A stretch of 64,000 nucleotides of DNA from Mesorhizobium sp. B2-4-15. Lineage in GTDB: Bacteria > Pseudomonadota > Alphaproteobacteria > Rhizobiales > Rhizobiaceae. Of this stretch, positions 48,970 to 57,390 are shown piece by piece. The translations under genes were made by a program, and so were the position numbers. The stretch spans positions 282,097 to 346,096 of the forward strand of contig NZ_VFUZ01000004.1 of assembly GCF_006658505.1 (NCBI RefSeq), read 5' to 3'. The notes below the pieces were generated by a model, which was not told the DNA's origin, did not search any database, and saw nothing but the letters and a program-made list of their open reading frames with translations. Position 1 is the stretch's first letter. Each line of letters opens with the position of its first letter.

Positions 48970-49131
48970 ATGAAAAAGCTAAGATTGGGCCTCGTTCTGG
49001 TGGCTTTGATCGTTTCGGCGACTGTCTCGGCTTGCGACAACAAACTGCCGCCGACGAAGGCCCCGGATGCCGGACAGAGCCCTTACGTCGCCGGCAATTC
49101 CGTTACGAAAGCAGGCAGTGCCGGCAATTGA
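48970..49131 (+). CDS. small lipoprotein
   Basis: A 53-residue protein with a basic start (MKKLRLGLVL) and hydrophobic signal, and a lipobox 'VSAC' (residues about 19-22), followed by a short mature part 'DNKLPPTKAPDAGQSPYVAGN'. This is the standard layout of a lipoprotein. No known domain. Confidence 0.65.
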   Translation: MKKLRLGLVLVALIVSATVSACDNKLPPTKAPDAGQSPYVAGNSVTKAGSAGN

Positions 49132-49166
49132 GATGGTGTTCCGTACAACAAGATTGGGCCGGAGCA

Positions 49167-49433
49167 TCAGGGCATCGCCGCGATGCACTCCTCGAGCCGC
49201 TCAAGGCGGAACTTCGCATTGCGCAATTCATGCCCTGCTTCATGCCGTTGCTGACGGCCTTGGGCTGGGGACGCCGCCGTCAGGTCTTTTTCGAGCTCGG
49301 CGATGCGCGCACGAACCTGGAGGGCCTCCTCCTGACGCAACGCCTTTATCCAGCTCCGCCCGCGCATCTGTGTCCTGCAAGCATCCCCGAAAGTCCGTCG
49401 CTTCCATGCCAGCAAGACCCTAACTTCCTGCAA
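49167..49433 (-). CDS. hypothetical coiled-coil protein
   Basis: An 88-codon frame with a heptad-like run 'LRQEEALQVRARIAELEKDL' and 'NAKFRLERLEECIAAMP' typical of a helix-hairpin. The start may be the internal ATG at 49367. There is no family match and the N-terminal part is Arg-rich, so the call is tentative. Confidence 0.4.
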   Translation of the reverse strand: MQEVRVLLAWKRRTFGDACRTQMRGRSWIKALRQEEALQVRARIAELEKDLTAASPAQGRQQRHEAGHELRNAKFRLERLEECIAAMP

Positions 49434-49493
49434 TGGCGAACATTCTAAATTTAAGGATTGCTAATTTAGCAAGACAAGAGGCGCAAGGAAGAA

Positions 49494-49532
49494 GGCCGGC
49501 GCCGCTTGGGAGGTAATCTGATAGCGCCGGCC
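49494..49532. repeat. 9-bp inverted repeat
   Basis: GGCCGGCGC and GCGCCGGCC are perfect arms 21 bases apart in the non-coding stretch before the M20 hydrolase. No T-run; likely a hairpin or factor site. Confidence 0.4.
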
Positions 49533-49663
49533 AGGCGGATATCAGGTCCGCCGCGACACAGAGGCTAGCTGAGTCTTGCCCCTGCGTCATGCGACATCGC
49601 GGATTTCCGGCTTTCCCGGGCGTTTTCCCCCGGCAAAAGCGCGCCGAATGTATCCATCACCGT

Positions 49664-50824
49664 TCAAATCCCAAGCCGTTGCCTGGCGATGGCGACGTGG
49701 AAATTGGCGCCGAACAACAGCCCCTCATCATTGAAGTCATAGGTCGGATTGTGCAAAGGCGCCGAGGCCTCGCCGTTGCCGAGAAAGACGAAGCAGCCGG
49801 GCACGTGATCGAGGAAGCGGGCGAAATCCTCCGACGCCGTCATTGGCTCGCGGGCGAGCGCGATACTGCCCGGCTTGAAGACGTTCTTGGCGGCGGCGAA
49901 GGCCGCGTCGACCAGTTCGGCATCGTTGCGCAGCGCAACGAACTCTCTGGTATAGTTGACCACGGCGGTGACATTGTAGGCGGCAGCGGTGCCTTCGGCG
50001 ATGACGCGCATCTGGCGTTCGATCTCGGCGCTGACCTCGGGGCGGAAACTGCGCGCGTCGCCGAGGATGCGGGCAAGACCTGGCAGTGCATTGCGGGTGC
50101 CGTCGGTAACCAGTTCGGTCACCGAAACCACGGATATGTCGGCAGGGCTCAGGCGACGCGCGACGATGGTCTGCAGATTGACGACCAGCGCACAGGTGGC
50201 GACCAGCGTTTCCTGGCCCGAATGCGGCCGCGCGGCGTGGCCGCCCAACCCCCTGAGCACGATCTCGAAATTGTCTTCGGCCGACATGACCGGGCCGGCA
50301 CGGGTCTCGAAATGCCCGACGGGCAGGCCGGGCATATTGTGCAAGCCGAAGATCTCGTCGAAGGGAAAGCGCTCCATCAGGCCATCGTCGAGCATGGCCA
50401 GCGCGCCCCTGCCCCACTCCTCGGCCGGCTGGAAAATGAAGCGTACGGTGCCGTCGAAACCGCCCGCCTCGGCCAGCAGCTTCGCCGCGCCAAGAAGCAT
50501 CGTTGTGTGGCCATCATGGCCGCAGGCGTGCATGATTCCGGGATTGCCGGAGCGATATGGCGCGGTGGATTGCTCGGCGATGCGCAGCGCGTCCATGTCG
50601 GCCCTCAGCGCGATGGCGCGGTTGCCGCTGCCGCGTTTCAACGTGCCGAGGACACCGGTGCCGCCGATCCCCTCGACGACATCGTCCAGCCCGAATTCGC
50701 GCAGCTTGGCCGCGACGAAGGCTGCCGTGCGCTTCTCCTCGAAACCGAATTCGGGATGCGCATGCAGGTCACGCCGCCATCCCGTCATCTCGTGCTTCAG
50801 TGTTTCGGGATCGAGTCCAGCCAT
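49664..50824 (-). CDS. M20 family amidohydrolase
   Basis: A 386-residue metallohydrolase. Family signatures: 'WRRDLHAHPEFGFEEKRTAAFV', 'ALRADMDALRI', 'GIMHACGHDGHTTMLLGAAKLL', 'GLMERFPFDEIFGLHNMPGLPVG' and 'EPMTASEDFARFL'. This is the hippurate/N-acyl-amino acid amidohydrolase type. It is four bases after the following M20 gene in the same operon. The substrate is inferred only as an acylated amino acid. Confidence 0.92.
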   Translation of the reverse strand: MAGLDPETLKHEMTGWRRDLHAHPEFGFEEKRTAAFVAAKLREFGLDDVVEGIGGTGVLGTLKRGSGNRAIALRADMDALRIAEQSTAPYRSGNPGIMHACGHDGHTTMLLGAAKLLAEAGGFDGTVRFIFQPAEEWGRGALAMLDDGLMERFPFDEIFGLHNMPGLPVGHFETRAGPVMSAEDNFEIVLRGLGGHAARPHSGQETLVATCALVVNLQTIVARRLSPADISVVSVTELVTDGTRNALPGLARILGDARSFRPEVSAEIERQMRVIAEGTAAAYNVTAVVNYTREFVALRNDAELVDAAFAAAKNVFKPGSIALAREPMTASEDFARFLDHVPGCFVFLGNGEASAPLHNPTYDFNDEGLLFGANFHVAIARQRLGI

Positions 50825-50828
50825 TTCC

Positions 50829-52061
50829 TCACCCCTCGAACTCGGCAAGTTCGGTGACCACATCAAGCAGGATATTGGCGCCGGCAACAAGCTCGGCATC
50901 TTCGGTGTGCTCGCGCGGATTGTGGCTGATGCCTCCGGCGCTCGGCACGAAGATCATCGCCGCCGGCGCAATGCGCGCGATCATCTGGGCGTCATGGCCC
51001 GCGCCCGAGGTCATGCGCCTCGAGACAAGCCCGCGCTTCCTCGCCGCGGCCTCGATCAGTTCGACGACTTGCCTGTCGAAGACAACGGGCTCGAAGCGCG
51101 CCAGCCTTTCGACCGTCACGGCGATGCCGTCGGCGGCGAGCTGTTCCAGAAAGACCGCCAGCGCCGCCTCCTCCGCCTGCAGGCGCTGCTCGTCGGGATC
51201 GCGCAAATCGACGGTGAAGACAGCGCGTGATGGAATGACATTGATGGCGTTCGGCTCGAAGCGCATCGTGCCGACCGTGGCAACCGTTGGCGAGTTGGAG
51301 GCCGCGGCCCGGTCATGCAGGAAGGTGACCACGCGTGCCGCGGCGTATCCGGCATCGCGGCGCATCGACATCGGCGTGGTGCCGGCATGATTGGCGACAC
51401 CATCGATGGTGATGCGCTGCCAGGAGATTCCCTGCAGGCTTTCCACCGCGCCGATCGGAATGCCTTCGCGCTCCAGGACCGGCCCCTGTTCGATATGCAG
51501 TTCGAGATAGATATGCGGCTTGAGAAAGCCCGGTTCGCGATCGCCGGCATAGCCGATGCGGGCCAGTTCCTGCCCAAGCGTGCTGCCGTCGGTCCCGACA
51601 GCGGCGAGTGCCGCTTCGACGTCGATGCCACCAGCATAGACCAGCGAGCCCATCATATCGGGAGAGAAGCGCACGCCCTCCTCATTGGTGAAGGCCGCGA
51701 CGGCGAGCGGGCGCGACGGCGAAAGGCCGGACGCCTTCAGCGTCTCGATCACCTCCAGCCCGGCGAGCACGCCGTAGCACCCATCATAGATGCCGGCGTC
51801 GATGACGGTGTCGATGTGCGAGCCGATGAGCAGTGGTGCCTTGCCTGCATTGTCGGCACTTTGCCAAACGCCGAAAATGTTGCCGATGCGGTCGATGGCG
51901 ACATCAAGCCCGGCCTGGCGCAGCCAGCCGATGAAGAGATCACGGCCCAGCCTGTCCGTGTCGGAGGCGGCCAACCGGATCAGCCTGCCCTCGCCGTCGC
52001 GACCAACAGCGCCCAACTCACGGATGCGACCAAGCAGGCGCGGTGCATCGATCGCGATCAT
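50829..52061 (-). CDS. M20 family hydantoinase/carbamoylase-type hydrolase
   Basis: A 410-residue zinc amidohydrolase near allantoate amidohydrolase/N-carbamoyl-L-amino acid hydrolase: 'LLIGSHIDTVIDAGIYDGCYGVLAGLEVIETL', 'AFTNEEGVRFSPDMMGSLVYAG', 'HIEQGPVLEREGIPIGAVESLQG' and 'SGAGHDAQMIARIAPAAMIFVPSAGGISHNPREHT'. It overlaps dpaL by four bases (ATGA). Likely role: freeing ammonia from a carbamoyl or ureide amino acid. Confidence 0.93.
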   Translation of the reverse strand: MIAIDAPRLLGRIRELGAVGRDGEGRLIRLAASDTDRLGRDLFIGWLRQAGLDVAIDRIGNIFGVWQSADNAGKAPLLIGSHIDTVIDAGIYDGCYGVLAGLEVIETLKASGLSPSRPLAVAAFTNEEGVRFSPDMMGSLVYAGGIDVEAALAAVGTDGSTLGQELARIGYAGDREPGFLKPHIYLELHIEQGPVLEREGIPIGAVESLQGISWQRITIDGVANHAGTTPMSMRRDAGYAAARVVTFLHDRAAASNSPTVATVGTMRFEPNAINVIPSRAVFTVDLRDPDEQRLQAEEAALAVFLEQLAADGIAVTVERLARFEPVVFDRQVVELIEAAARKRGLVSRRMTSGAGHDAQMIARIAPAAMIFVPSAGGISHNPREHTEDAELVAGANILLDVVTELAEFEG

Positions 52062-53266
52062 GGTGTTGCCTCGGCAGCCAGCTTGCCGGCCAGCACGTCG
52101 GCCGGGTTCGTGCCGACCAGTTCGGCATAACGTTGCGGGTCGGTGGCGCCCTCGGTGTTGATCACCAGGACGCGGGAGTTGCCGTCGAGCCCGAGAACCA
52201 TCTTGTTTTCGGCCACCGCCCGCATCAGTCCGGCGAGGCCGACGCCACCGCTTTCACCGGCGACGATCGCCGGATCGCTGCCGGCCGGCCGTGCCAGCCG
52301 GCGCATCACCGCGATGGCGTCATCCTCGTCCACGGTCATGAAGGCGTCGGCGGTGCGTGCCAGCACGCGCCAGGCGACTTGCGAGGCTTCATAGCATTCA
52401 AGCATGGCCATCACCGTCGGCCGGTCGTGCGCCACCTTGACCACGCGCCCTGCCTGGGCAGCCGCGACAACGCAACCGGCGCGCGCCGGCTCAACCACGG
52501 TGAAAATCGGCCTGGCGTCGCCGAGCACGATGGCCAGATGGCCGGCCACCGCGGCGGCAATGCCGCCGACACCCGCCTGGACGAAAACGTGGGTTGGCGG
52601 TTCCCGGAGCTGGCGCAGCGCTTCGCGCACGATCGCGGTATAGCCTTGCATCACCAGGCCAGGGATGCGCTCATAGCCCGGCCACGACGTATCCGACACC
52701 ACGGTCCAGCCTTTGTCGGCCGCGACCTTCGCGGCTTGCCTGACCGAATCGTCGTAGTTTCCATCGATACGGACCATCTCCGCACCGTAGCGGGCTATTG
52801 CCGAAATCCGCTCCTGGCTGACACCGGAATGGACAAAGATCACGGCCTTGGCACCGGCAAGCTCAGCCCCTTGCGCGACGGAGCGGCCGTGATTGCCATC
52901 TGTGGCACAGGCAACCGTCATCGTCGCGGCGACAGCCCGAACATCGGGTCGATCGAGATCACCGACATCGACAGGGCCTCCAAACCGCTTCTCCGCTTCC
53001 TCCAGCACAAGGCGGAATACGGCATAGGCGCCACCCAGCGCCTTGAAGCTGCCGAGGCCGAGACGAAAGCCCTCATCCTTGACATGCAAGGCACCGAGGC
53101 CGAGTTCGGCAGCCAGCGCCGGCAGGGCGTGCAGCGGCGTTGTCAGGTGATTGTCGCGATGAGCAAGAAAGTGCTCGACGATGTCCGCCCCGGCGACCCC
53201 AAGTGTTTCGGCATCGGAGGCGATGAGTGGCTGGCGGTGCAGGGCATCGCGATTGAGCAGGAACAC
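52058..53266 (-). CDS. dpaL: diaminopropionate ammonia-lyase-like PLP enzyme
   Basis: A 402-residue PLP enzyme. The DAPAL signature 'VKDEGFRLGLGSFKALGGAYA' places the PLP Lys at 75; the phosphate loop is 'VQAGVGGIAAAV' and 'VEPARAGCVV' follows. In the type enzyme it converts 2,3-diaminopropionate to pyruvate and ammonia. GTG at 53266 with AAGGAGAG nine bases before is the start. First gene of the three-gene operon with the M20 hydrolases. Confidence 0.9.
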   Translation of the reverse strand: MFLLNRDALHRQPLIASDAETLGVAGADIVEHFLAHRDNHLTTPLHALPALAAELGLGALHVKDEGFRLGLGSFKALGGAYAVFRLVLEEAEKRFGGPVDVGDLDRPDVRAVAATMTVACATDGNHGRSVAQGAELAGAKAVIFVHSGVSQERISAIARYGAEMVRIDGNYDDSVRQAAKVAADKGWTVVSDTSWPGYERIPGLVMQGYTAIVREALRQLREPPTHVFVQAGVGGIAAAVAGHLAIVLGDARPIFTVVEPARAGCVVAAAQAGRVVKVAHDRPTVMAMLECYEASQVAWRVLARTADAFMTVDEDDAIAVMRRLARPAGSDPAIVAGESGGVGLAGLMRAVAENKMVLGLDGNSRVLVINTEGATDPQRYAELVGTNPADVLAGKLAAEATP

Positions 53267-53363
53267 TGGCGCTCTCTCCTTTTGGGTCGCCGAGAATATA
53301 TTGCAGGATCGGCGCAAAGAGCGCTGTAATTGACCCTCCAGAACGCAAGTTTGTTTCGCCAGG

Positions 53364-53852
53364 ATGTCTCCATTGCCTCCATCGCCCCGCTCACTCGACA
53401 GCTTTGATCTCGCCATCCTTGCCATCCTGCAGCGGGACAACACCACGCCGCAGCGACTGATCGGCGAAGCGGTCAACCTGTCGGCACCGGCGGTGCAGCG
53501 CCGCATCAAGCGCATGGAGCAGAACGGCGTCATTGCAAGCAATGTCGCGGTGGTCGATCCGGCGGCGGTCGGCCAGCCGATCACCATCTTCGTCGAAGTG
53601 GAGCTCGAGAGCGAGCGCTCCGAGCTGATCGACGCGGCCAAGCGGCAGTTCTCGGCGGCGGCTGAAGTGCAGCAATGCTACTATGTGACTGGTGAGGCCG
53701 ACTTCATCCTCGTCATCACCGTGGCCGACATGGGCGCCTATGAGGCGCTGACGCGAAAGCTGTTCTTCGGCAGCAACAATGTCCGCAAGTTCCGCACCTT
53801 CGTGGCCATGGATCGCGTCAAGGTGGGGCTGACGGTGCCGTTGCCGGATTGA
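53364..53852 (+). CDS. Lrp/AsnC family regulator
   Basis: A 162-residue Lrp-type regulator: HTH 'LDSFDLAILAILQRDNTTPQRLIGEAVNLSAPAVQRRIKRMEQNGVI', then the RAM-like ligand domain 'DFILVITVADMGAYEALTRKLFFGSNNVRKFRTFVAMDRVK'. It is divergent from dpaL, with 97 bases between, so it probably controls the operon in response to an amino acid. ATG at 53364; no strong SD. Confidence 0.92.
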   Translation: MSPLPPSPRSLDSFDLAILAILQRDNTTPQRLIGEAVNLSAPAVQRRIKRMEQNGVIASNVAVVDPAAVGQPITIFVEVELESERSELIDAAKRQFSAAAEVQQCYYVTGEADFILVITVADMGAYEALTRKLFFGSNNVRKFRTFVAMDRVKVGLTVPLPD

Positions 53853-53932
53853 ACCTTGCCGGGCGCAGCTGAAGCGAGGCTCTGCCATGCTTTTGACATG
53901 CTCCGGACGCGAATTGTGCAGTGGAGGCGCGC

Positions 53933-55075
53933 TTGGACGACACCACCCCAGTTGCGATCATCGGTGCCGGGCCGGCGGGCCTGGCTGTTGGCGCATGCCT
54001 GCGGCAGGCCGGGGTCGACTTCATCCTTCTCGAAAAAGAGCAGCAGGCGGCGCCCGCCTGGCGGCGCCATTACGAGCGCGTCCATCTGCATACGACCAAG
54101 CGCTATTCGTCGCTGCCCTTCGTGCCCTTCCCCAAGCACTATCCACGTTATGTACCGCGCGATCTTTTCGTCGAGTATCTCGATGCCTATGCGAAGCGGT
54201 TCGACCTCAAGCCCCGCTTCGGAGAAACGGTGAAGGCGATCACCCGGGAGGGTCGCGGCTGGCGTGTGGACACGACATCCGGCTCGCTGGGCGCCAGGCA
54301 TGTGGTGATCGCCTCAGGCTACAATGCCGAACCCTTGCGGCCCGGATTTGCTGGCATCGACACATTCAAGGGCCGGACACTGCACAGCGCCGACTACCGC
54401 AATGCCGAGCCTTTCGCCGGCCAGTCGGTGCTGGTCATCGGCATGGGCAACACGGGCGCCGAGATTGCGCTCGATCTGGCGGAAAGCGGCGCACGACCGA
54501 CGATTTCCGTGCGCGGCGGCGTTCATGTCGTGCCACGCGAACTGTTCGGCGTGCCTATTCAAATGGTCGGCATGGCGACGCGCCTGGGGCCGCGACGCCT
54601 CAACGATGTTCTTTTCCCCATTATCCTCGACCTGGTGATGGGCAGGCTGGAGACATATGGGCTCAGACGGCCGAGACAGGGACTGCTGGAACAGATTGCG
54701 ATCGCATCGCGCATACCGGTGATCGATGTGGGCACCATCGGCAAGATCCGGGAAGGCGCGATCAAGGTTGCGCCCGATATCGCAGAGATCTCGCAACGCG
54801 GCGCCCGTTTTGCCGACGGCAAGCACAGCGAATTCGACACGATCATCTTCGCCACCGGTTTCCGGCCGGGCTATGCCAAATTCCTGGAGCCCGGCATCCA
54901 GCCAGACCGCAGCGGCGTTACCGCGCAAGCTTCGGATCTCGGCCTTTACCTTGTTGGTTTCCACAACGCAGTCACCGGATTGCTGCGCGAAATCGGGATC
55001 GAAGCGCAGGCGATCGCCGACGACGTCCGGCTCCGGCTGAACAGGAAAAAGGCCGCCGAAATCTTGCCGGTGTGA
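53933..55075 (+). CDS. YUCCA-like flavin-dependent monooxygenase
   Basis: A 380-residue class B flavin monooxygenase. FAD motif GAGPAG (11-16), the FMO-identifying FKGRTLHSADY (145-155), and the NADPH motif GMGNTG (170-175). Many segments read like plant YUCCA enzymes, for example 'GVHVVPRELFG', 'YGLRRPRQG' and 'PVIDVGTIGKIREGAIKV'. In plants the family makes auxin from indole-3-pyruvate; here the substrate is inferred only. The TTG at 53933 is chosen because GGAGG is five bases before it; a GTG at 53921 is also possible. Confidence 0.9.
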   Translation: MDDTTPVAIIGAGPAGLAVGACLRQAGVDFILLEKEQQAAPAWRRHYERVHLHTTKRYSSLPFVPFPKHYPRYVPRDLFVEYLDAYAKRFDLKPRFGETVKAITREGRGWRVDTTSGSLGARHVVIASGYNAEPLRPGFAGIDTFKGRTLHSADYRNAEPFAGQSVLVIGMGNTGAEIALDLAESGARPTISVRGGVHVVPRELFGVPIQMVGMATRLGPRRLNDVLFPIILDLVMGRLETYGLRRPRQGLLEQIAIASRIPVIDVGTIGKIREGAIKVAPDIAEISQRGARFADGKHSEFDTIIFATGFRPGYAKFLEPGIQPDRSGVTAQASDLGLYLVGFHNAVTGLLREIGIEAQAIADDVRLRLNRKKAAEILPV

Positions 55076-55174
55076 TTTGGCGCATTACGGCCGCGCTTTG
55101 CCTTCTCAATCCACGAGGCGCCCTGTCTTCAGCATCATGCCGAGGATCCTCGACAGCAAAAGCATTTGACGGTT

Positions 55175-57298
55175 TCAGCCGGCGCCGAGTTCTTGCGCCT
55201 TGCGCAGCCAGACCTTGTTGTCGTGGAAGGCCGCACCACCATAGGGCGCCGGCGCGTCGGCGCCGGTCAGCACGTTGATGCCCTCGCCGCGCTCATGCGC
55301 GCTGTTTGGCCAGATGCCTTCGGCGATCACCACGCCGCGTTTGATGCCGTCGAACAATCTGGCGTGCAGCACCACCTCACCACGCTGGTTGCCGATCTCG
55401 ACACGGTCGCCCTCCGTCAGCCCGTGAGCGGCGGCATCGTCGGGGTGGAGAAGCAGTTCCGGACGGCCTTCCTTGGCTTTCGATATCGGCGTTTCCGAGA
55501 ATGTCGAGTTGAGGAAATTGCGCGCCGGCGAGGTCGTCAGCCGGAACGGATGCGCCTCGTCCGCCACCTCGATCAGGTCGACATGGTCGGGAAATTCAGG
55601 CAAGCGTTCCACGGGGCCAAACAGTCCCATGCTCCTCGGCGGCCGGTTGGGGGCCGGCTGGCCGGTCCAATCGGCGCGGAAGCGGAATTTTCCGTCGGGA
55701 TGGCCAAAGCCCCTGATGTAGTGGGCGGTCTCGAAGTCCGGCTGCAGATCGACCCACTTCTGTTCCTTCAAGCTGTCGAAGCTGCCCAGCCCGCGCTTGC
55801 CGAGAATGATGTCTATGTGCTGCTGCTCGGTAAGACCAAAGCCCGGGCGGTCGGCGACGCCCAGGCGCTCGGCCAGCTGTTCGATGACAAAATGATTGGT
55901 TCGCGGCCCTTCCGGCGGATCGATCAGTTTGGGGCCGAGCGTGATGTGCTGGTTGCCGCCACCCTTGTAGAGATCGTCGTGCTCGAGGAACATCGTCGCC
56001 GGCAGCACGACATCGGCAAGCTTGGCCGTATCGGTCATGAATTGCTCATGCACGCAGGAGAACAGGTCGTCGCGCAGAAACCCCTGCTTCACCAGCCGCT
56101 GCTCGGGCGCGACATTCGCCGGATTGGTGTTCTGGATCAGCATCGCCGTTACCGGCGGGCCGCCATAGAGCGCATCGGTGGCGCCGGTCAGCACCGGACC
56201 TATGCGCGAATGGTCGAGATAGCGGATCGAGGGATCGCGCATGCGCGTGCCCTCCAGCACCTCCTGGTTGAGTTTGAAGATGCCGGAATTGGAATGAAAG
56301 GCGCCACCGCCCTCATATTGCCAGCTGCCGATGACAGCGGCGATGCAAGACGCGGCATGCATGTTGACCGCGCCATTGCGCTGGCGGGCAAAGCCGTAGC
56401 CAAGGCGGAAATAGGTCTTTTTCGTCGTGCCGACGAGACGGGCGAAGGCCTCGATCTCGGCCACCGAAAGCCCGGTGATGCCTGCCGCCCACTCCGGTGT
56501 CCTGGGCTTGAGATGTGCTTCCAGCCCGGCAGGGTCGTCGGTGTATTTTTCGAGATAGGCACGGTCCGCCAGACCTTCCCTGAACAGAACGTGCATGACC
56601 GCGCACGCCAGCGCGCCATCGGTGCCGGGCTTTAGGATCAGGCCCATGTCGGCCTGCTTCATGGTCGCGTTTTCATAGACGTCGATGACGACGATTTTGG
56701 CGCCGCGTTCCTTGCGCGCCTTTATGGCGTGAGTCATCACATTGACCTGTGTGACCACGGCATTGGTGCCCCAGATCACCACGCAGTCGGATTTCGCCAT
56801 TTCGCGGGGGTCGGGACCGCGTAGCGCACCCGCTCCCATCATCCAGCCGGTCCAGGCCAGATTGGTGCAGATCGAGCCGAAGAAGCCGGAGTATTTCTTC
56901 GCATGCCGCAGCCGGTCGATGCCGTCGCGCTGCACCAGCCCCATCGTGCCGGCGTAGAAATAGGGCCAGACCGTCTCCGAGCCGTATTTCTCCTCGGCAG
57001 TAACGAACTTTTCGGCGACCAGATCGAGGGCGGCCTCCCAACTCGCTTCCTTCCAGACGCCGTCGCCCTTGGCGCCGGCCCGCACCAGAGGCTTCAGCAG
57101 CCGTTCGGGGTGATGGACGCGGTCGGCATAACGCGCGACCTTGGCGCAGACGACGCCGGATGTGTAGGTGTTGGCCTTCGCGCCATGGACGCGGCCGATG
57201 CGGTAGCCATCGAGCAGTTCGACCTCGAGCGCGCAGGTCGACGGGCAATCATGCGGACAGGCCGAATAGCCGATCCTGAGCTTGGCGTGCTGGTTCAT
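55175..57298 (-). CDS. molybdopterin oxidoreductase (DMSO reductase family)
   Basis: A 707-residue Mo/W-bis-MGD enzyme. The [4Fe-4S] cysteines are C14, C18, C22 and C51; Cys144 in 'GSICTNLAWTG' is a candidate metal ligand. Further segments 'VIWGTNAVVTQVNVMTHAIKARKERGAKIVVIDV' and the C-terminal 'FRLTTSPARNFLNSTF...HPDDAAAHGLTEGDRVEIGNQRGEV' cover the cofactor-binding domains. No Tat signal is seen, so it is cytoplasmic. The substrate is unknown; the group includes thiosulfate/biotin sulfoxide-like reductases. Confidence 0.92.
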   Translation of the reverse strand: MNQHAKLRIGYSACPHDCPSTCALEVELLDGYRIGRVHGAKANTYTSGVVCAKVARYADRVHHPERLLKPLVRAGAKGDGVWKEASWEAALDLVAEKFVTAEEKYGSETVWPYFYAGTMGLVQRDGIDRLRHAKKYSGFFGSICTNLAWTGWMMGAGALRGPDPREMAKSDCVVIWGTNAVVTQVNVMTHAIKARKERGAKIVVIDVYENATMKQADMGLILKPGTDGALACAVMHVLFREGLADRAYLEKYTDDPAGLEAHLKPRTPEWAAGITGLSVAEIEAFARLVGTTKKTYFRLGYGFARQRNGAVNMHAASCIAAVIGSWQYEGGGAFHSNSGIFKLNQEVLEGTRMRDPSIRYLDHSRIGPVLTGATDALYGGPPVTAMLIQNTNPANVAPEQRLVKQGFLRDDLFSCVHEQFMTDTAKLADVVLPATMFLEHDDLYKGGGNQHITLGPKLIDPPEGPRTNHFVIEQLAERLGVADRPGFGLTEQQHIDIILGKRGLGSFDSLKEQKWVDLQPDFETAHYIRGFGHPDGKFRFRADWTGQPAPNRPPRSMGLFGPVERLPEFPDHVDLIEVADEAHPFRLTTSPARNFLNSTFSETPISKAKEGRPELLLHPDDAAAHGLTEGDRVEIGNQRGEVVLHARLFDGIKRGVVIAEGIWPNSAHERGEGINVLTGADAPAPYGGAAFHDNKVWLRKAQELGAG

Positions 57299-57351
57299 GG
57301 CGTTTGTCTAGCGGGTTTCGGGCACGGCGTGTAGAGCCAGATGGCGCGTTC

Positions 57352-57378
57352 CCTTCTCCCCTTGTTTGTGGGAGAAGG
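57352..57378. repeat. CCTTCTCCC/GGGAGAAGG hairpin
   Basis: 9-bp arms around CTTGTTTGT. This is a common intergenic hairpin type in rhizobial genomes (from general knowledge) and lies in the gap between two minus-strand genes. Confidence 0.7.
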
Positions 57379-57390
57379 AAGAGGCTCCCC

